In this document: piece after piece, positions 9,054 to 17,908 of the stretch
Numbering within the stretch: position 1 is the stretch's first letter
Layout: every line of letters starts with the position of its first letter
NCBI GenBank assembly: GCA_017516745.1
Contig: JAFXBF010000001.1
Coordinates: 114,520 to 178,519 of the forward strand
Length of the DNA: 64,000 bases
Direction: 5' to 3'
Source of the DNA: Clostridia bacterium
GTDB taxonomy: Bacteria > Bacillota > Clostridia > Oscillospirales > Acutalibacteraceae
Program-made: the position numbers and the translations under genes
Notes under the pieces: model-generated
What the model was told of the DNA's origin: nothing
The model's database searches: none
What the model saw: only the letters and a program-made list of their open reading frames with translations

Positions 9054-10285
9054 GTTTGTTTTCAAAGATTAAGAGCAAGGGCAGTAACTATTCTGTTAAG
9101 CAGATTGATTTGTCTGTCTGCCCCGAAAATACACCCGAGGAGCTTAAATATTTATATGAGCAGAGTGTTGTCGATTACGGTGAGGGCTACCTCGGCCATC
9201 CCGATTCGGTACTGCTCAAAAACGGCGATATTCTCACCTTCTTCCCCAAGGGTCACGGCAAGGGAGCGGCACTTTCACGCCGCAGTAAGGACGGTGGTGT
9301 GACCTACGTCAACGGCGTTGAAAATCCGCCGAAATCCTGGGAGGGCTCCCGTGAAACTCCCACGGTTTACCGCCTTGAATTCAAAGACCCGAGCACACCC
9401 GATAAGCTCATACTTATCTGCGGCAACCCCAAGTGGGGCACGGAGCCTACAACAGGCGGCTTCAACTGCTCTCTTTCCTGCGATGAAGGCGAAACCTGGA
9501 GCGAGTTTAAGCTCTTTTACAAGGGTATGAACACAATCGTTGCAATGGCATCTCTCACAAGGCTCAAGGAAAACGGAGAGTTTGTAGATAAGTGGATGGC
9601 TCTTTTCCACGACAGAAAGTTCCGCAACTATAAAACTATACTCACCTTCGACAAAAACGGTGAAATGCAGTGGAGCAAGCCCGAGAAGTATTTTGCAAAA
9701 TATCGCAAGACGGAAAAGGGCAGCAATATGTGCGAGGTTGAGTGTGTCCGCTCCGATATGGGTAAGGGCGATGAGATATGTATCCTCACCAGAAGCAACA
9801 CCAAAAAGGTAAATTCCTTCATCAGCTTTTCAAAGGATGAGGGCAAAACCTGGTCGGAGCCCGTTGAGCTTCCTGCCGCACTTAACGGCGAAAGGCACAA
9901 GGCGGACTATCTGCCCGACGGCAGGCTGATTATAACCTTCCGTTCAATTGAGCGCTGTCCCGAAAAGAACAAGGTGTATATCGAAAAGGGTCACAAAGGC
10001 CGTGGCTGGTACAGCGAGGGCTGGATAGCCTGGGTCGGCACTTACGATGACCTTAAAAACGGCAGGGAAGGGCAGTACAGAATTAAACTTGCCCACACCT
10101 ATCTCAACTATCAGACCGAGCCCGAGCTGGTTGCAAACGGCGATTGCGGCTATTGCGGCAACGTTGTATTGCCCGACGGCACTTTTGTCACATCAACCTA
10201 CGGCATTTTCTCTGCCGATGAAAAACGCCATACATATATCGTTTCAAAGCGTATACGTCTTGCGGATACAGACAAGTTACTTTAA
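9050..10285 (+). CDS. Sialidase-superfamily (BNR/Asp-box) six-bladed propeller protein, cytoplasmic
   Basis: 411 residues with two good Asp boxes (SCDEGETW and SKDEGKTW) and a degenerate third (SKDGGVTY), the hallmark of the sialidase six-bladed beta-propeller. RETPTVYRLE near residue 100 and FRSIER near residue 300 could supply active-site Arg residues, but I cannot confirm the full Arg triad, Tyr and Glu. There is no signal peptide or membrane segment, so it should be cytoplasmic and is unlikely to act on host glycans directly. Its ATG overlaps the metH stop (ATGA), so translation is coupled to a methionine gene, which is unexpected. It could be a sialidase, another glycosidase, or a non-catalytic propeller. 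Confidence 0.75.
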   Translation: MSLFSKIKSKGSNYSVKQIDLSVCPENTPEELKYLYEQSVVDYGEGYLGHPDSVLLKNGDILTFFPKGHGKGAALSRRSKDGGVTYVNGVENPPKSWEGSRETPTVYRLEFKDPSTPDKLILICGNPKWGTEPTTGGFNCSLSCDEGETWSEFKLFYKGMNTIVAMASLTRLKENGEFVDKWMALFHDRKFRNYKTILTFDKNGEMQWSKPEKYFAKYRKTEKGSNMCEVECVRSDMGKGDEICILTRSNTKKVNSFISFSKDEGKTWSEPVELPAALNGERHKADYLPDGRLIITFRSIERCPEKNKVYIEKGHKGRGWYSEGWIAWVGTYDDLKNGREGQYRIKLAHTYLNYQTEPELVANGDCGYCGNVVLPDGTFVTSTYGIFSADEKRHTYIVSKRIRLADTDKLL

Positions 10286-10314
10286 TTTAAAATCAGTTCT
10301 CACAGGAGTTAACT

Positions 10315-11409
10315 ATGGAAGCCTTCAACAAAAACGAAACCGTGCTTTATAACCTGCGTATGCTGTATGAGCAGTACGGCTATAAGCGCTTTAAAATGAG
10401 CAAGTTTGAGGAATATGACCTCTATCTTGAATATAAGAAGTTCTTACAGACGGAGAATATCATCACCTTCACGGACCTTCACGGCAAGCTCTATGCTCTC
10501 AAGCCCGATATTACTCTTTCGATTGCAAAGAACGCAAATTCTGCCCAGCCGCAGAAGCTTTACTACAAAGAGAATGTCTACAGAGCCTCAAAGGACACAA
10601 AGGAGTATAAGGAAATCACACAGCTCGGCCTTGAGTACATCGGCGAAATTGATTCCTACACAATGGCAGAGGCTGTACTCCTTGCCGCAAAGAGCCTTAA
10701 GCTTATAAGTGAAAGCTACATTCTCGATATTTCCCATATGGGCTTTATTTCGGGTCTGTTTGAGCAGGCAGGTTTAAGCGATGTTCAGCAGGAAAAGCTG
10801 CTCGGCTTCCTCGGCAAAAAGGACACCCACGAAATGCTTTACTGCTGTGGGCAGTTCGGCATTGAAAAAGAAATGAGCGCAAAAATAGTTTCCCTCTGTG
10901 AGATTTACGGCAGCTTTGAAGAAACCCTGCCGAAAATCAAAGCACTTGTCATCAACGACAAAATGGCGGATGCTATCAAAGAAATGGAAGCGCTTTATTC
11001 CGTGCTCAGTGCAATGGGCGAGGGTGAACACATCAACCTCGATTTCTCCATTGTAAACGATATGAGCTACTATAACGGCGTTATTTACAGGGGCTATGTC
11101 AAGGATGTGCCTTTCAGCGTTCTCAGCGGCGGCAGATACGACAACCTCCTGCAAAAGCTCGGCAAAAACTGTCAGGCTATAGGCTTTGCCGTTTATGTCG
11201 ATTTGCTTGAGCTTTACGATAAGCACAGCCGTGAATATGACGTTGATGTGCTTGTAACTTATACAAATGAAGATTCTCCTGCGGCAGTTGCGGCAGTTGC
11301 GGAAAAATATATTTCCGAGGGTAAGAGTGTCAAGGTGCTTTCAACTGTGCCCGAAACCCTCAAATACCGTGAAAAGGTAAGCGTTTCAAAGAAGGGAGCC
11401 GAGGAATAA
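10315..11409 (+). CDS. hisZ: ATP phosphoribosyltransferase regulatory subunit HisZ
   Basis: 364 residues with a histidyl-tRNA-synthetase-like fold. Present are the FTDLHGKLYALKPDITLSIA segment (motif 2 region), KLYYKENVYR and SVLSGGRYDNLL (motif 3). It lacks an anticodon-binding domain and partners the short HisG to form the hetero-octameric first enzyme of histidine synthesis. ACAGGAG gives the Shine-Dalgarno. The stop overlaps the hisG start (TAATG). It begins 29 bp after the sialidase-like gene, with no terminator or histidine leader in the gap. Confidence 0.93.
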   Translation: MEAFNKNETVLYNLRMLYEQYGYKRFKMSKFEEYDLYLEYKKFLQTENIITFTDLHGKLYALKPDITLSIAKNANSAQPQKLYYKENVYRASKDTKEYKEITQLGLEYIGEIDSYTMAEAVLLAAKSLKLISESYILDISHMGFISGLFEQAGLSDVQQEKLLGFLGKKDTHEMLYCCGQFGIEKEMSAKIVSLCEIYGSFEETLPKIKALVINDKMADAIKEMEALYSVLSAMGEGEHINLDFSIVNDMSYYNGVIYRGYVKDVPFSVLSGGRYDNLLQKLGKNCQAIGFAVYVDLLELYDKHSREYDVDVLVTYTNEDSPAAVAAVAEKYISEGKSVKVLSTVPETLKYREKVSVSKKGAEE

Positions 11410-12041
11410 TGGAATATCTCAATATAGCCCTTCCTAAAGGAAGACTCGGCGAAAAGGTCTATGAAATGTTTGAAAAAATCGGCTACGGCTGTCCGGCAAT
11501 TAAGGAAAAGAACAGACAGCTGATTTTTGAAAATGAAGAAAATAAGGTCCGCTATTTCTGGTCAAAGCCCAGCGATGTTTCAATTTACGTTGAAAAGGGT
11601 GCGGCTGATATCGGTGTTGTCGGCAAGGATATTCTTCTTGAATATGAGCCCGATATTTATGAGCTTGCCGACCTTGATATAGGCAAGTGCAGAATGTGCG
11701 TTGCCGCTAAAAAAGGCTTCCGTGACAATTCGGAAAAAACTCTCAAGGTTGCCACAAAGTTTGTCAACATTGCAAGAGGTCATTACGCTTCCAAGGGCAG
11801 GGATATTGAAATCTGCAAGCTCAACGGCTCTATTGAAATTGCACCCATCCTCGGTATGACCGACGTTATAGTCGATATTGTCGAAACGGGTACAACACTT
11901 AAAGAAAACGACCTTGAGGTAATCGAAACAATAATTCCGATAAGTGCCCGTCTTGTAGCCAACAAGGCAAGCAGTAAGTTCAAATCTCAACAGATTAACG
12001 ATATCCGCAGAAAACTCCAAGAGGTAATTGACAATGATTAA
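11409..12041 (+). CDS. hisG: ATP phosphoribosyltransferase, short form HisG
   Basis: Condenses ATP with PRPP, the committed step of histidine synthesis. 210 residues, i.e. the short form without the C-terminal regulatory domain, consistent with the hisZ gene just upstream. Motifs include ALPKGRLGEKVYE at the N terminus, GAADIGVVGKDIL, and the PRPP-binding DIVETGTTLKEN. It overlaps hisZ by 1 bp and hisD by 8 bp. Confidence 0.97.
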   Translation: MEYLNIALPKGRLGEKVYEMFEKIGYGCPAIKEKNRQLIFENEENKVRYFWSKPSDVSIYVEKGAADIGVVGKDILLEYEPDIYELADLDIGKCRMCVAAKKGFRDNSEKTLKVATKFVNIARGHYASKGRDIEICKLNGSIEIAPILGMTDVIVDIVETGTTLKENDLEVIETIIPISARLVANKASSKFKSQQINDIRRKLQEVIDND

Positions 12042-13308
12042 GATTTTTGACGGCGAAATTAAAGCCGAAGACATATTTGCAAGAGAAGAGGAAAAAAGCA
12101 CGGTAGGCGAAATCGTTGCCGATATTATTGCTGCCGTGCGCAAAAACGGCGATAAAGCACTGCGTGAATATTCCGAAAAGTTTGACAAGGCAAAGCTTGA
12201 CAGCCTTGAGGTAACCGAAGAGGAAATCAACGCCGCATTCGAGGCGCTTGAGCCCGAATTTGTTGAAGTTATCAAGGAAGCGGCAGAAAATATCCGTGAA
12301 TTCCACCGCCATCAGGTCAAAACGGGCTTTGTTATCACACCCCGTGACGGTGTTGTGCTCGGTCAGCGTGTAATTCCGCTTGAAAGAGTCGGCCTCTATG
12401 TTCCCGGCGGCACGGCAAGCTACCCGTCATCCGTTCTCATGAACTGTATTCCCGCAAAGCTTGCAGGCTGTGACGAAATTGTTATGGTAACTCCTCCCTC
12501 ACAGGATGGCAGCATAAAGCCTGCAATTCTTGTTGCCGCAAAAATCGCAGGCGTTGACCGCATCTTCAAGGTCGGCGGTGCTCAGGCTGTTGCAGCCCTT
12601 GCTTATTCAACCGAAACAATTCCGCAGGTTGACAAAATCGTTGGCCCGGGAAATGTCTTTGTTGCCGAAGCAAAGCGTCAGGTTTTCGGCACGGTTGCAA
12701 TTGATATGATTGCAGGCCCGAGTGAAATCCTCGTAATTGCAGACGAAACCTGCAACCCGAAATTCGTTGCTGCCGATATGCTTTCCCAGGCAGAGCACGA
12801 TAAGAACGCCAGTGCCGTTCTTGTTACCGACAGCATGAGCCTTGCAAAGGCAGTAAGCGCAGAACTTGAAAGACAGATTCCGCTTCTTCCCCGTGAGGAA
12901 ATTGCAAGAGCGTCAATTGACAATAACGGTAAAATCATCGTTGTTGACGATTTGATGAAGGCTGCCGAAATGTCCAACTCAATTGCTCCTGAGCACCTTG
13001 AAATCTGTGTGGACAAGCCCTTTGATTTCCTGCCCCGTATCCGTAACGCAGGCTCGGTATTCCTGGGCAAAAACTGTCCTGAAGCACTCGGCGACTATTT
13101 TGCAGGCCCTAACCACACCCTTCCTACAAGCGGTACGGCTCGCTTTTCAAGCCCTCTTTCCGTTGACGATTTTATCAAGCGTTCCTCGTTTATTTCCTAT
13201 TCCGAGGATGCACTTGAAAAGGTTTATGAGAAGATTGATTCCTTTGCACAAAAGGAAGGCCTTCACGCCCACGGCAGAAGCGTAACGGTAAGATTTGAGG
13301 ACAAATAA
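12034..13308 (+). CDS. hisD: Histidinol dehydrogenase
   Basis: Zinc- and NAD-dependent oxidation of L-histidinol to histidine, the last two steps of the pathway. About 424 residues, full length. Family motifs: LYVPGGTASYPSSVLMN, VGPGNVFVAEAKR, IDMIAGPSEILV, DMLSQAEHD, and the His-rich GPNHTLPTSGTARF region that carries zinc and catalytic residues. ATG 12034 is preferred because AAGAGGT sits 8 bp upstream; a TTG 6 bp earlier is the only rival. It overlaps the hisG stop. Confidence 0.97.
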   Translation: MIKIFDGEIKAEDIFAREEEKSTVGEIVADIIAAVRKNGDKALREYSEKFDKAKLDSLEVTEEEINAAFEALEPEFVEVIKEAAENIREFHRHQVKTGFVITPRDGVVLGQRVIPLERVGLYVPGGTASYPSSVLMNCIPAKLAGCDEIVMVTPPSQDGSIKPAILVAAKIAGVDRIFKVGGAQAVAALAYSTETIPQVDKIVGPGNVFVAEAKRQVFGTVAIDMIAGPSEILVIADETCNPKFVAADMLSQAEHDKNASAVLVTDSMSLAKAVSAELERQIPLLPREEIARASIDNNGKIIVVDDLMKAAEMSNSIAPEHLEICVDKPFDFLPRIRNAGSVFLGKNCPEALGDYFAGPNHTLPTSGTARFSSPLSVDDFIKRSSFISYSEDALEKVYEKIDSFAQKEGLHAHGRSVTVRFEDK

Positions 13309-13329
13309 AAAATACGGAGCAAATATACT

Positions 13330-14385
13330 ATGAGCAGATTTTTGTCAGACAGACTTTTAAGCCTGACTCCCTATACTCCGGGCGAACAGCCGCAGGATTT
13401 TAATTATGTCAAGCTGAACACAAACGAATCTCCGTTTGAGCCCTCACCCGAGGTTATAAAGGTACTCAACTCGGACGAAGTATCGCTTTTAAGGCTTTAT
13501 TCCGACCCCGAGTGCAAAAAAACTGTAAAAGCAATTGCCGATTACTACGGTGTTGAAAGCAAAAATGTTGTCCTCGGCAACGGCTCGGACGAAATCCTTT
13601 CCTTTATCTTTGAAGCCTTCTGCGATAAGGATACACCCGTTGCCTTTCCTGATATCAGCTACGGCTTCTACGAGGTCTTTGCCTCTCTATACGGCATAAA
13701 GGCACACGTAATTCCCCTTAAAGAGGATTATTCCCTTTGTGCGGATGATTACTGCTCTCTTAATGAAACAATAGTAATCGCAAACCCCAACGCACCTACG
13801 GGTATGGCAATATCACTTTCCGATATTGAAAAAATTGCTTCAACCAACCCGGATAACGTAGTTGTAATTGACGAAGCCTATGTCGATTTCGGCGGTGAAA
13901 GTGCAGTTGAGCTGACAAGGAAGTACGATAACCTCATCGTTGTGCAGACCTTCTCAAAATCCCGTCAGCTTGCAGGTGCACGTCTCGGCTTTGCCGTTGC
14001 GAACGAAGCACTTATTACCGACCTTAACACGGTCAGGTTTTCAACCAATCCCTACAACATCAACCGCTTAACCCTGCTTGCAGGTGAGGCGGCAATAAAA
14101 GACACGGCTTATTTTGAAAAGACAAGAGCACAGATTATTGAAAACCGAGCCTATACGGTAAGTGAACTTGAAAAGCGAAATTTCACCGTGCTCGATTCAA
14201 AAACAAACTTCGTCTTTGCCTCCCACAAAACAATGGGCGGTGAGGAGCTTTACAAAGGCTTAAAGGCTAACGGTGTGCTCGTGCGCTTTTTCAATAAGCC
14301 GAGGCTCGATAAGTACTTAAGAATCACAATCGGCACAAGAGAGCAGATGGATGCTCTTCTTGCCGCACTCGATAAAATAATTTAA
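13330..14385 (+). CDS. hisC: Histidinol-phosphate aminotransferase
   Basis: PLP-dependent fold-type I aminotransferase making histidinol phosphate from imidazole-acetol phosphate. 351 residues. KLNTNESPFEPSP at the N terminus, VLGNGSDEIL, NPNAPTG, VIDEAYVDF (the PLP-binding Asp), and the Schiff-base Lys in TFSKSRQLAGARLG are all in place. The gap to hisD is 21 bp. Confidence 0.96.
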   Translation: MSRFLSDRLLSLTPYTPGEQPQDFNYVKLNTNESPFEPSPEVIKVLNSDEVSLLRLYSDPECKKTVKAIADYYGVESKNVVLGNGSDEILSFIFEAFCDKDTPVAFPDISYGFYEVFASLYGIKAHVIPLKEDYSLCADDYCSLNETIVIANPNAPTGMAISLSDIEKIASTNPDNVVVIDEAYVDFGGESAVELTRKYDNLIVVQTFSKSRQLAGARLGFAVANEALITDLNTVRFSTNPYNINRLTLLAGEAAIKDTAYFEKTRAQIIENRAYTVSELEKRNFTVLDSKTNFVFASHKTMGGEELYKGLKANGVLVRFFNKPRLDKYLRITIGTREQMDALLAALDKII

Positions 14386-14407
14386 TTCTAAAAGGATGGA
14401 TTTTACT

Positions 14408-14995
14408 ATGCGTACAAGTGAAATCAAAAGAAATACCGCCGAAACTCAGATTGAGCTGTTTTTAAACCTTGACGGCACGGGCAAAAGTGAAATTGATACG
14501 GGCTGCGGCTTTCTTGACCATATGCTCACTCTCTTTTCACGCCACGGCAGATTTGATCTCAACGTAAATTGCAGCGGTGACGTAAACGTCGATTATCACC
14601 ACACGGTTGAGGATATCGGAATTTGTCTGGGTCAGGCCTTTGCCGAGGCTTGGGGCAATATGGCGGGTATAAAGCGCTACGGCGATATAATTCTGCCTAT
14701 GGACGAGTCGCTTATTATGTGTGCCGTTGATATTTCGGGCAGAGCACATCTTTCACTCGACCTTGGCAATATGCCGCCCAAGGTAGGCGATTTTGATACC
14801 GAGCTTGTCAGCGAATTTATGCTCGGACTCGTGCGTAACAGCAAAATCACCCTGCACATAAATAAGCTTTACGGCTCAAATACACACCACGTTATTGAGG
14901 GCTGCTTCAAGGCACTCGGCAGAGTGCTCGGCAGTGCTGTAAGCATTGACGAAAGGCTCAACGGCGAAATCCCCTCAACAAAAGGAGTTCTCTGA
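14408..14995 (+). CDS. hisB: Imidazoleglycerol-phosphate dehydratase
   Basis: Mn-dependent dehydratase of the histidine pathway, about 195 residues and monofunctional (no histidinol phosphatase domain). The two metal-binding motifs are visible as FLDHML...RHG plus YHHTVEDIG, and NTHHVIEGCFKALGR. ATG 14408 was chosen because AAAGGATGG lies 8 bp upstream; an in-frame ATG at 14396 would overlap that Shine-Dalgarno. No stand-alone histidinol-phosphatase gene is seen in the operon. The stop overlaps hisH by 1 bp (TGATG). Confidence 0.97.
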   Translation: MRTSEIKRNTAETQIELFLNLDGTGKSEIDTGCGFLDHMLTLFSRHGRFDLNVNCSGDVNVDYHHTVEDIGICLGQAFAEAWGNMAGIKRYGDIILPMDESLIMCAVDISGRAHLSLDLGNMPPKVGDFDTELVSEFMLGLVRNSKITLHINKLYGSNTHHVIEGCFKALGRVLGSAVSIDERLNGEIPSTKGVL

Positions 14996-15603
14996 TGTTA
15001 GCTATAATAGACTACGGCGTGGGCAACATTTTTTCGCTCTATTCCTCTTTTAAGTTTATCGGCGAGGATGTTGTGCTCACCAACGACAAAAAGGTAATTG
15101 ATTCCTGCTCGCATATAATTCTTCCCGGTGTCGGCGCTTTTGCGGATGCAAGAAGAAAGCTTGACGAAAGCGGTATGGCCGAGGTTGTAAAAGAGCAGGT
15201 TAAAACAGGTAAGCCTCTTATGGGAATATGCCTTGGTATGCAGATGCTTTTTGACAAAAGCTACGAATACGGCGAGCACGACGGTCTCGGCCTTATCAAG
15301 GGCTCGGTAAGACCTATTTCCGAGGTTATTCCGTCAGAGCTTAAAATTCCGCACATCGGCTGGAATGCTCTTGAATTCACAAAGGAAACGGGCATTTTCA
15401 GGCATATAAAAAACGGCGACCACGTTTATTTCGTCCATTCCTACTGGGCGGCGGACTGTGAGGAAAGCACAACCTCTGTCTGTGAATACGGTGCAAAGCT
15501 CACCGCCTCCGTACAGAGTGAAAACGTTTACGGCTGCCAGTTCCATCCCGAAAAGAGCGGTGAGGTCGGCCTTAATATCCTCAAAGCATTCTGTGAATTA
15601 TAA
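14995..15603 (+). CDS. hisH: Imidazole glycerol phosphate synthase, glutaminase subunit HisH
   Basis: Class I glutamine amidotransferase of 202 residues that delivers ammonia to HisF. The nucleophile Cys is in GICLGMQML, and the His/Glu of the triad are in CQFHPEKSG near the C terminus. VDYGVGNI-type start (IIDYGVGNI) and ILPGVGAF are typical. Translation is coupled to hisB. Confidence 0.97.
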   Translation: MLAIIDYGVGNIFSLYSSFKFIGEDVVLTNDKKVIDSCSHIILPGVGAFADARRKLDESGMAEVVKEQVKTGKPLMGICLGMQMLFDKSYEYGEHDGLGLIKGSVRPISEVIPSELKIPHIGWNALEFTKETGIFRHIKNGDHVYFVHSYWAADCEESTTSVCEYGAKLTASVQSENVYGCQFHPEKSGEVGLNILKAFCEL

Positions 15604-15618
15604 GAGGTATTTGCAATT

Positions 15619-16341
15619 ATGAAACTTTTTCCCGCAATAGATTTAAAGGATAAAAAGGTTGTCCGCCTATTCAAGGGTGACTATAATCAGATGACGGTTT
15701 ATTCCGACAATCCGCTTGAAATAGCCAAGGGCTTCAAGGATAGCGGTGCAGAATATCTCCACGTTGTTGACCTTGACGGCGCAAAGGACGGGGATAACCC
15801 CAATTTTGAAATCGTTGCCGATTTAGCAAAAAACAGCGGCCTGAAGGTTGAAATCGGCGGCGGTATCAGAAGCGAAGAAATAATAAAGAAATATATCGAT
15901 GCAGGCGTTATGCGTGTTATTCTCGGCACTGTTGCAATTTCCAACCCCGATTTCGTTGCCGAAATGGTAAATAAATACGGCGAAAAAATAGCAGTAGGTG
16001 TTGATATGCTCGGCGGTAAGGTTGCCACCCACGGCTGGCTGAATGTAAGCGAGATTGACGGCTTTGATTTCTGCGAAAAGTTAGAAAAAATGGGCGTTGC
16101 AACGGTAATCTGTACCGATATTTCCAAAGACGGTGCAATGCAGGGCACAAACCGTGAGCTTTACCGTGAAATGGCTGCACGCTTTAAGTTTGATACTGTG
16201 GCTTCGGGCGGTGTATCAACGCTTGACGATGTAAAGGCACTCAATGAAATGAATGTTTACGGTGCCATTCTCGGCAAGGCACTTTACACAGGAGCAATTG
16301 ATTTGAAGGATGCCGTTAAAATAACGGCAGGGGAGGCATAA
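15619..16341 (+). CDS. hisA: ProFAR isomerase HisA
   Basis: TIM-barrel isomerase of 240 residues with the conserved catalytic Asp near the N terminus (FPAIDLKD), GGGIRS, and the second Asp region ICTDISKDGAMQGTN. The C-terminal phosphate-binding ASGGVST and GAILGKALY are intact. It is paralogous to hisF, which starts 1 bp after its stop. Confidence 0.97.
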   Translation: MKLFPAIDLKDKKVVRLFKGDYNQMTVYSDNPLEIAKGFKDSGAEYLHVVDLDGAKDGDNPNFEIVADLAKNSGLKVEIGGGIRSEEIIKKYIDAGVMRVILGTVAISNPDFVAEMVNKYGEKIAVGVDMLGGKVATHGWLNVSEIDGFDFCEKLEKMGVATVICTDISKDGAMQGTNRELYREMAARFKFDTVASGGVSTLDDVKALNEMNVYGAILGKALYTGAIDLKDAVKITAGEA

Positions 16342-16342
16342 T

Positions 16343-17101
16343 ATGATAACAAAGAGAATTATTCCCTGTCTCGACGTCAAAAACGGCAGAGTTGTAAAAG
16401 GCGTAAATTTCGAGGGTCTGAGCGATGTTTCCTCACCCGTAGAGCTTGCGGATTATTACAGTCGTGCAGGCGCAGATGAGCTTGTTTTTTACGATATTAC
16501 CGCCTCTGTAGAGGGCAGGCAGATATTTACGGACATATTAAAGGAGGCGGCTTCCAAAATCTTTATTCCTCTTACCGTCGGCGGCGGTATCACAACGCTG
16601 GACGATTTTGAGCGTGTACTCAACTGCGGTGCTGATAAAGTAAGCGTAAACTCGGGTGCAATCAAAAACCCGAAGATTATTGAAGAAGCCGCCAAGAAAT
16701 ACGGCGACCAGTGCGTTGTACTTTCCGCCGATATAAAAAGGGTGGACGGCAAGTTCAAGCTCTTTAAAAACGGTGGCAGAGTCAACACGGAAATCGATGC
16801 ACTCGAATGGATTAAATTTGGTGTGGACAGCGGTGCAGGCGAAATCGTTGTCAACAGCATTGATACGGACGGCGTAAAGCAGGGCTTCGACCTTGAAATG
16901 CTTGAAGCCGTGTGCAATATCGTTTCCGTCCCCGTTATCGCTTCGGGCGGTGCAGGCGGAATTAAGGACTTTATTGAGCTTTTCAATAAGCTTCCCAAGG
17001 TGGATGCAGGGCTTGCGGCATCTATATTCCACTTCGGTGAGGTTACGATAGATGAACTCAAGCGTGAACTCAAAAAGAACAACATCAATACCAGAATATA
17101 A
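16343..17101 (+). CDS. hisF: Imidazole glycerol phosphate synthase, cyclase subunit HisF
   Basis: TIM-barrel cyclase of 252 residues. Catalytic Asp residues lie in [17 protein letters not shown] and [13 protein letters not shown]; phosphate-binding GGGITT and ASGGAGG are intact. It receives ammonia from HisH through the barrel and makes IGP plus AICAR. Confidence 0.98.
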   Translation: MITKRIIPCLDVKNGRVVKGVNFEGLSDVSSPVELADYYSRAGADELVFYDITASVEGRQIFTDILKEAASKIFIPLTVGGGITTLDDFERVLNCGADKVSVNSGAIKNPKIIEEAAKKYGDQCVVLSADIKRVDGKFKLFKNGGRVNTEIDALEWIKFGVDSGAGEIVVNSIDTDGVKQGFDLEMLEAVCNIVSVPVIASGGAGGIKDFIELFNKLPKVDAGLAASIFHFGEVTIDELKRELKKNNINTRI

Positions 17102-17123
17102 GGATAAATTTGAGGAGAAAGAT

Positions 17124-17774
17124 ATGTTACACGTCAGCGATTTAAAATTTGATGAAAAGGGTCTTATCCCTGCAATTGTTGTGGATTACCAGACAAACAA
17201 GGTGCTCACACTCGCTTATATGAATGAGGAAAGCCTTCGTATCACTCTTGACGAGGGTAAAACCTGCTTCTGGTCACGTTCCCGTCAGAAGCTCTGGCGC
17301 AAGGGCGAAAGCTCGGGCAACTACCAGCACGTAATGGAAATCAAGGCAGATTGCGACAAGGACGCACTTGTTATCAAGGTAAAGAAGGACGGTCCTGCCT
17401 GCCACAAGGGTACGGATTCCTGCTTCACAAACACCTTCTACCGCAAGAGCGGATATAACGACTTTTCGCTTGAAAGCCTTATGGAACTGCTCAAATCCCG
17501 TAAAGCAGATCCGCCTGCAGGATCATACACAAGCTACCTTTTTGAAAAGGGTATAGACAAAATCCTTAAGAAGGTCGGCGAGGAGTCAACCGAGGTTATC
17601 ATCGCCGCCAAGGCAGACGACAAAAAGGAAACCGTCTACGAGGTTGCCGACCTTGCCTACCACATTATGGTTATGATGGTTGAAATGGGCATCTCCGTAG
17701 AGGATGTCTATAAAGAGCTCGCCTCACGCCATGTTATAGACCATAAGGTAAAGCAAGAAAAAATGACCAAGTAA
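17124..17774 (+). CDS. hisI: Bifunctional phosphoribosyl-AMP cyclohydrolase / phosphoribosyl-ATP pyrophosphatase
   Basis: About 216 residues with two domains (HisIE fusion). PRA-CH (1-110) shows [20 protein letters not shown] and the zinc cysteines in ADCDKD and GPACH. PRA-PH (about 120-216) shows [14 protein letters not shown] and the helical metal-binding core. ATG 17124 follows a strong TGAGGAGA Shine-Dalgarno, 22 bp after hisF. This completes the pathway in this operon except for histidinol phosphatase. Confidence 0.96.
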   Translation: MLHVSDLKFDEKGLIPAIVVDYQTNKVLTLAYMNEESLRITLDEGKTCFWSRSRQKLWRKGESSGNYQHVMEIKADCDKDALVIKVKKDGPACHKGTDSCFTNTFYRKSGYNDFSLESLMELLKSRKADPPAGSYTSYLFEKGIDKILKKVGEESTEVIIAAKADDKKETVYEVADLAYHIMVMMVEMGISVEDVYKELASRHVIDHKVKQEKMTK

Positions 17775-17778
17775 TTTA

Positions 17779-17802
17779 ATATTGCGGACAAATCCGTGAT
17801 AT
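17779..17802 (+). terminator. Weak hairpin after the his operon
   Basis: ATAT-TG-CGGA-CAAA-TCCG-TG-ATAT forms an imperfect stem, then GTCGTGTTTTTG. It is a possible terminator for the long metF-his run; the TG/TG mismatches make it doubtful. Confidence 0.35.
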
Positions 17803-17819
17803 GTCGTGTTTTTGAAACC

Positions 17820-17892
17820 GTAGGGGAGGGGTTACCCCTCCCGACAAAAAAGCGATATGTATTTAACAAGGGAGGCGAAACGCCTCCCCTAC
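17820..17892. repeat. REP-like double palindrome, left copy
   Basis: Hairpin 1 is GGGAGGGGT/ACCCCTCCC around a single T; hairpin 2 is GGGAGGCG-AAA-CGCCTCCC. A linker containing GATATGTATTTAACAAG, shared with the right copy, joins them. The ends are GTAGGGG and CCCCTAC. Confidence 0.85.
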
Positions 17893-17908
17893 AAATTTTT
17901 ATATTAAA

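Noticed and set aside
11281-11306. Short tandem repeat (GCGGCAGTT units) in hisZ
   Set aside because: Two and a half units encoding Ala-Ala-Val in a helix; ordinary coding sequence with no sign of expansion.
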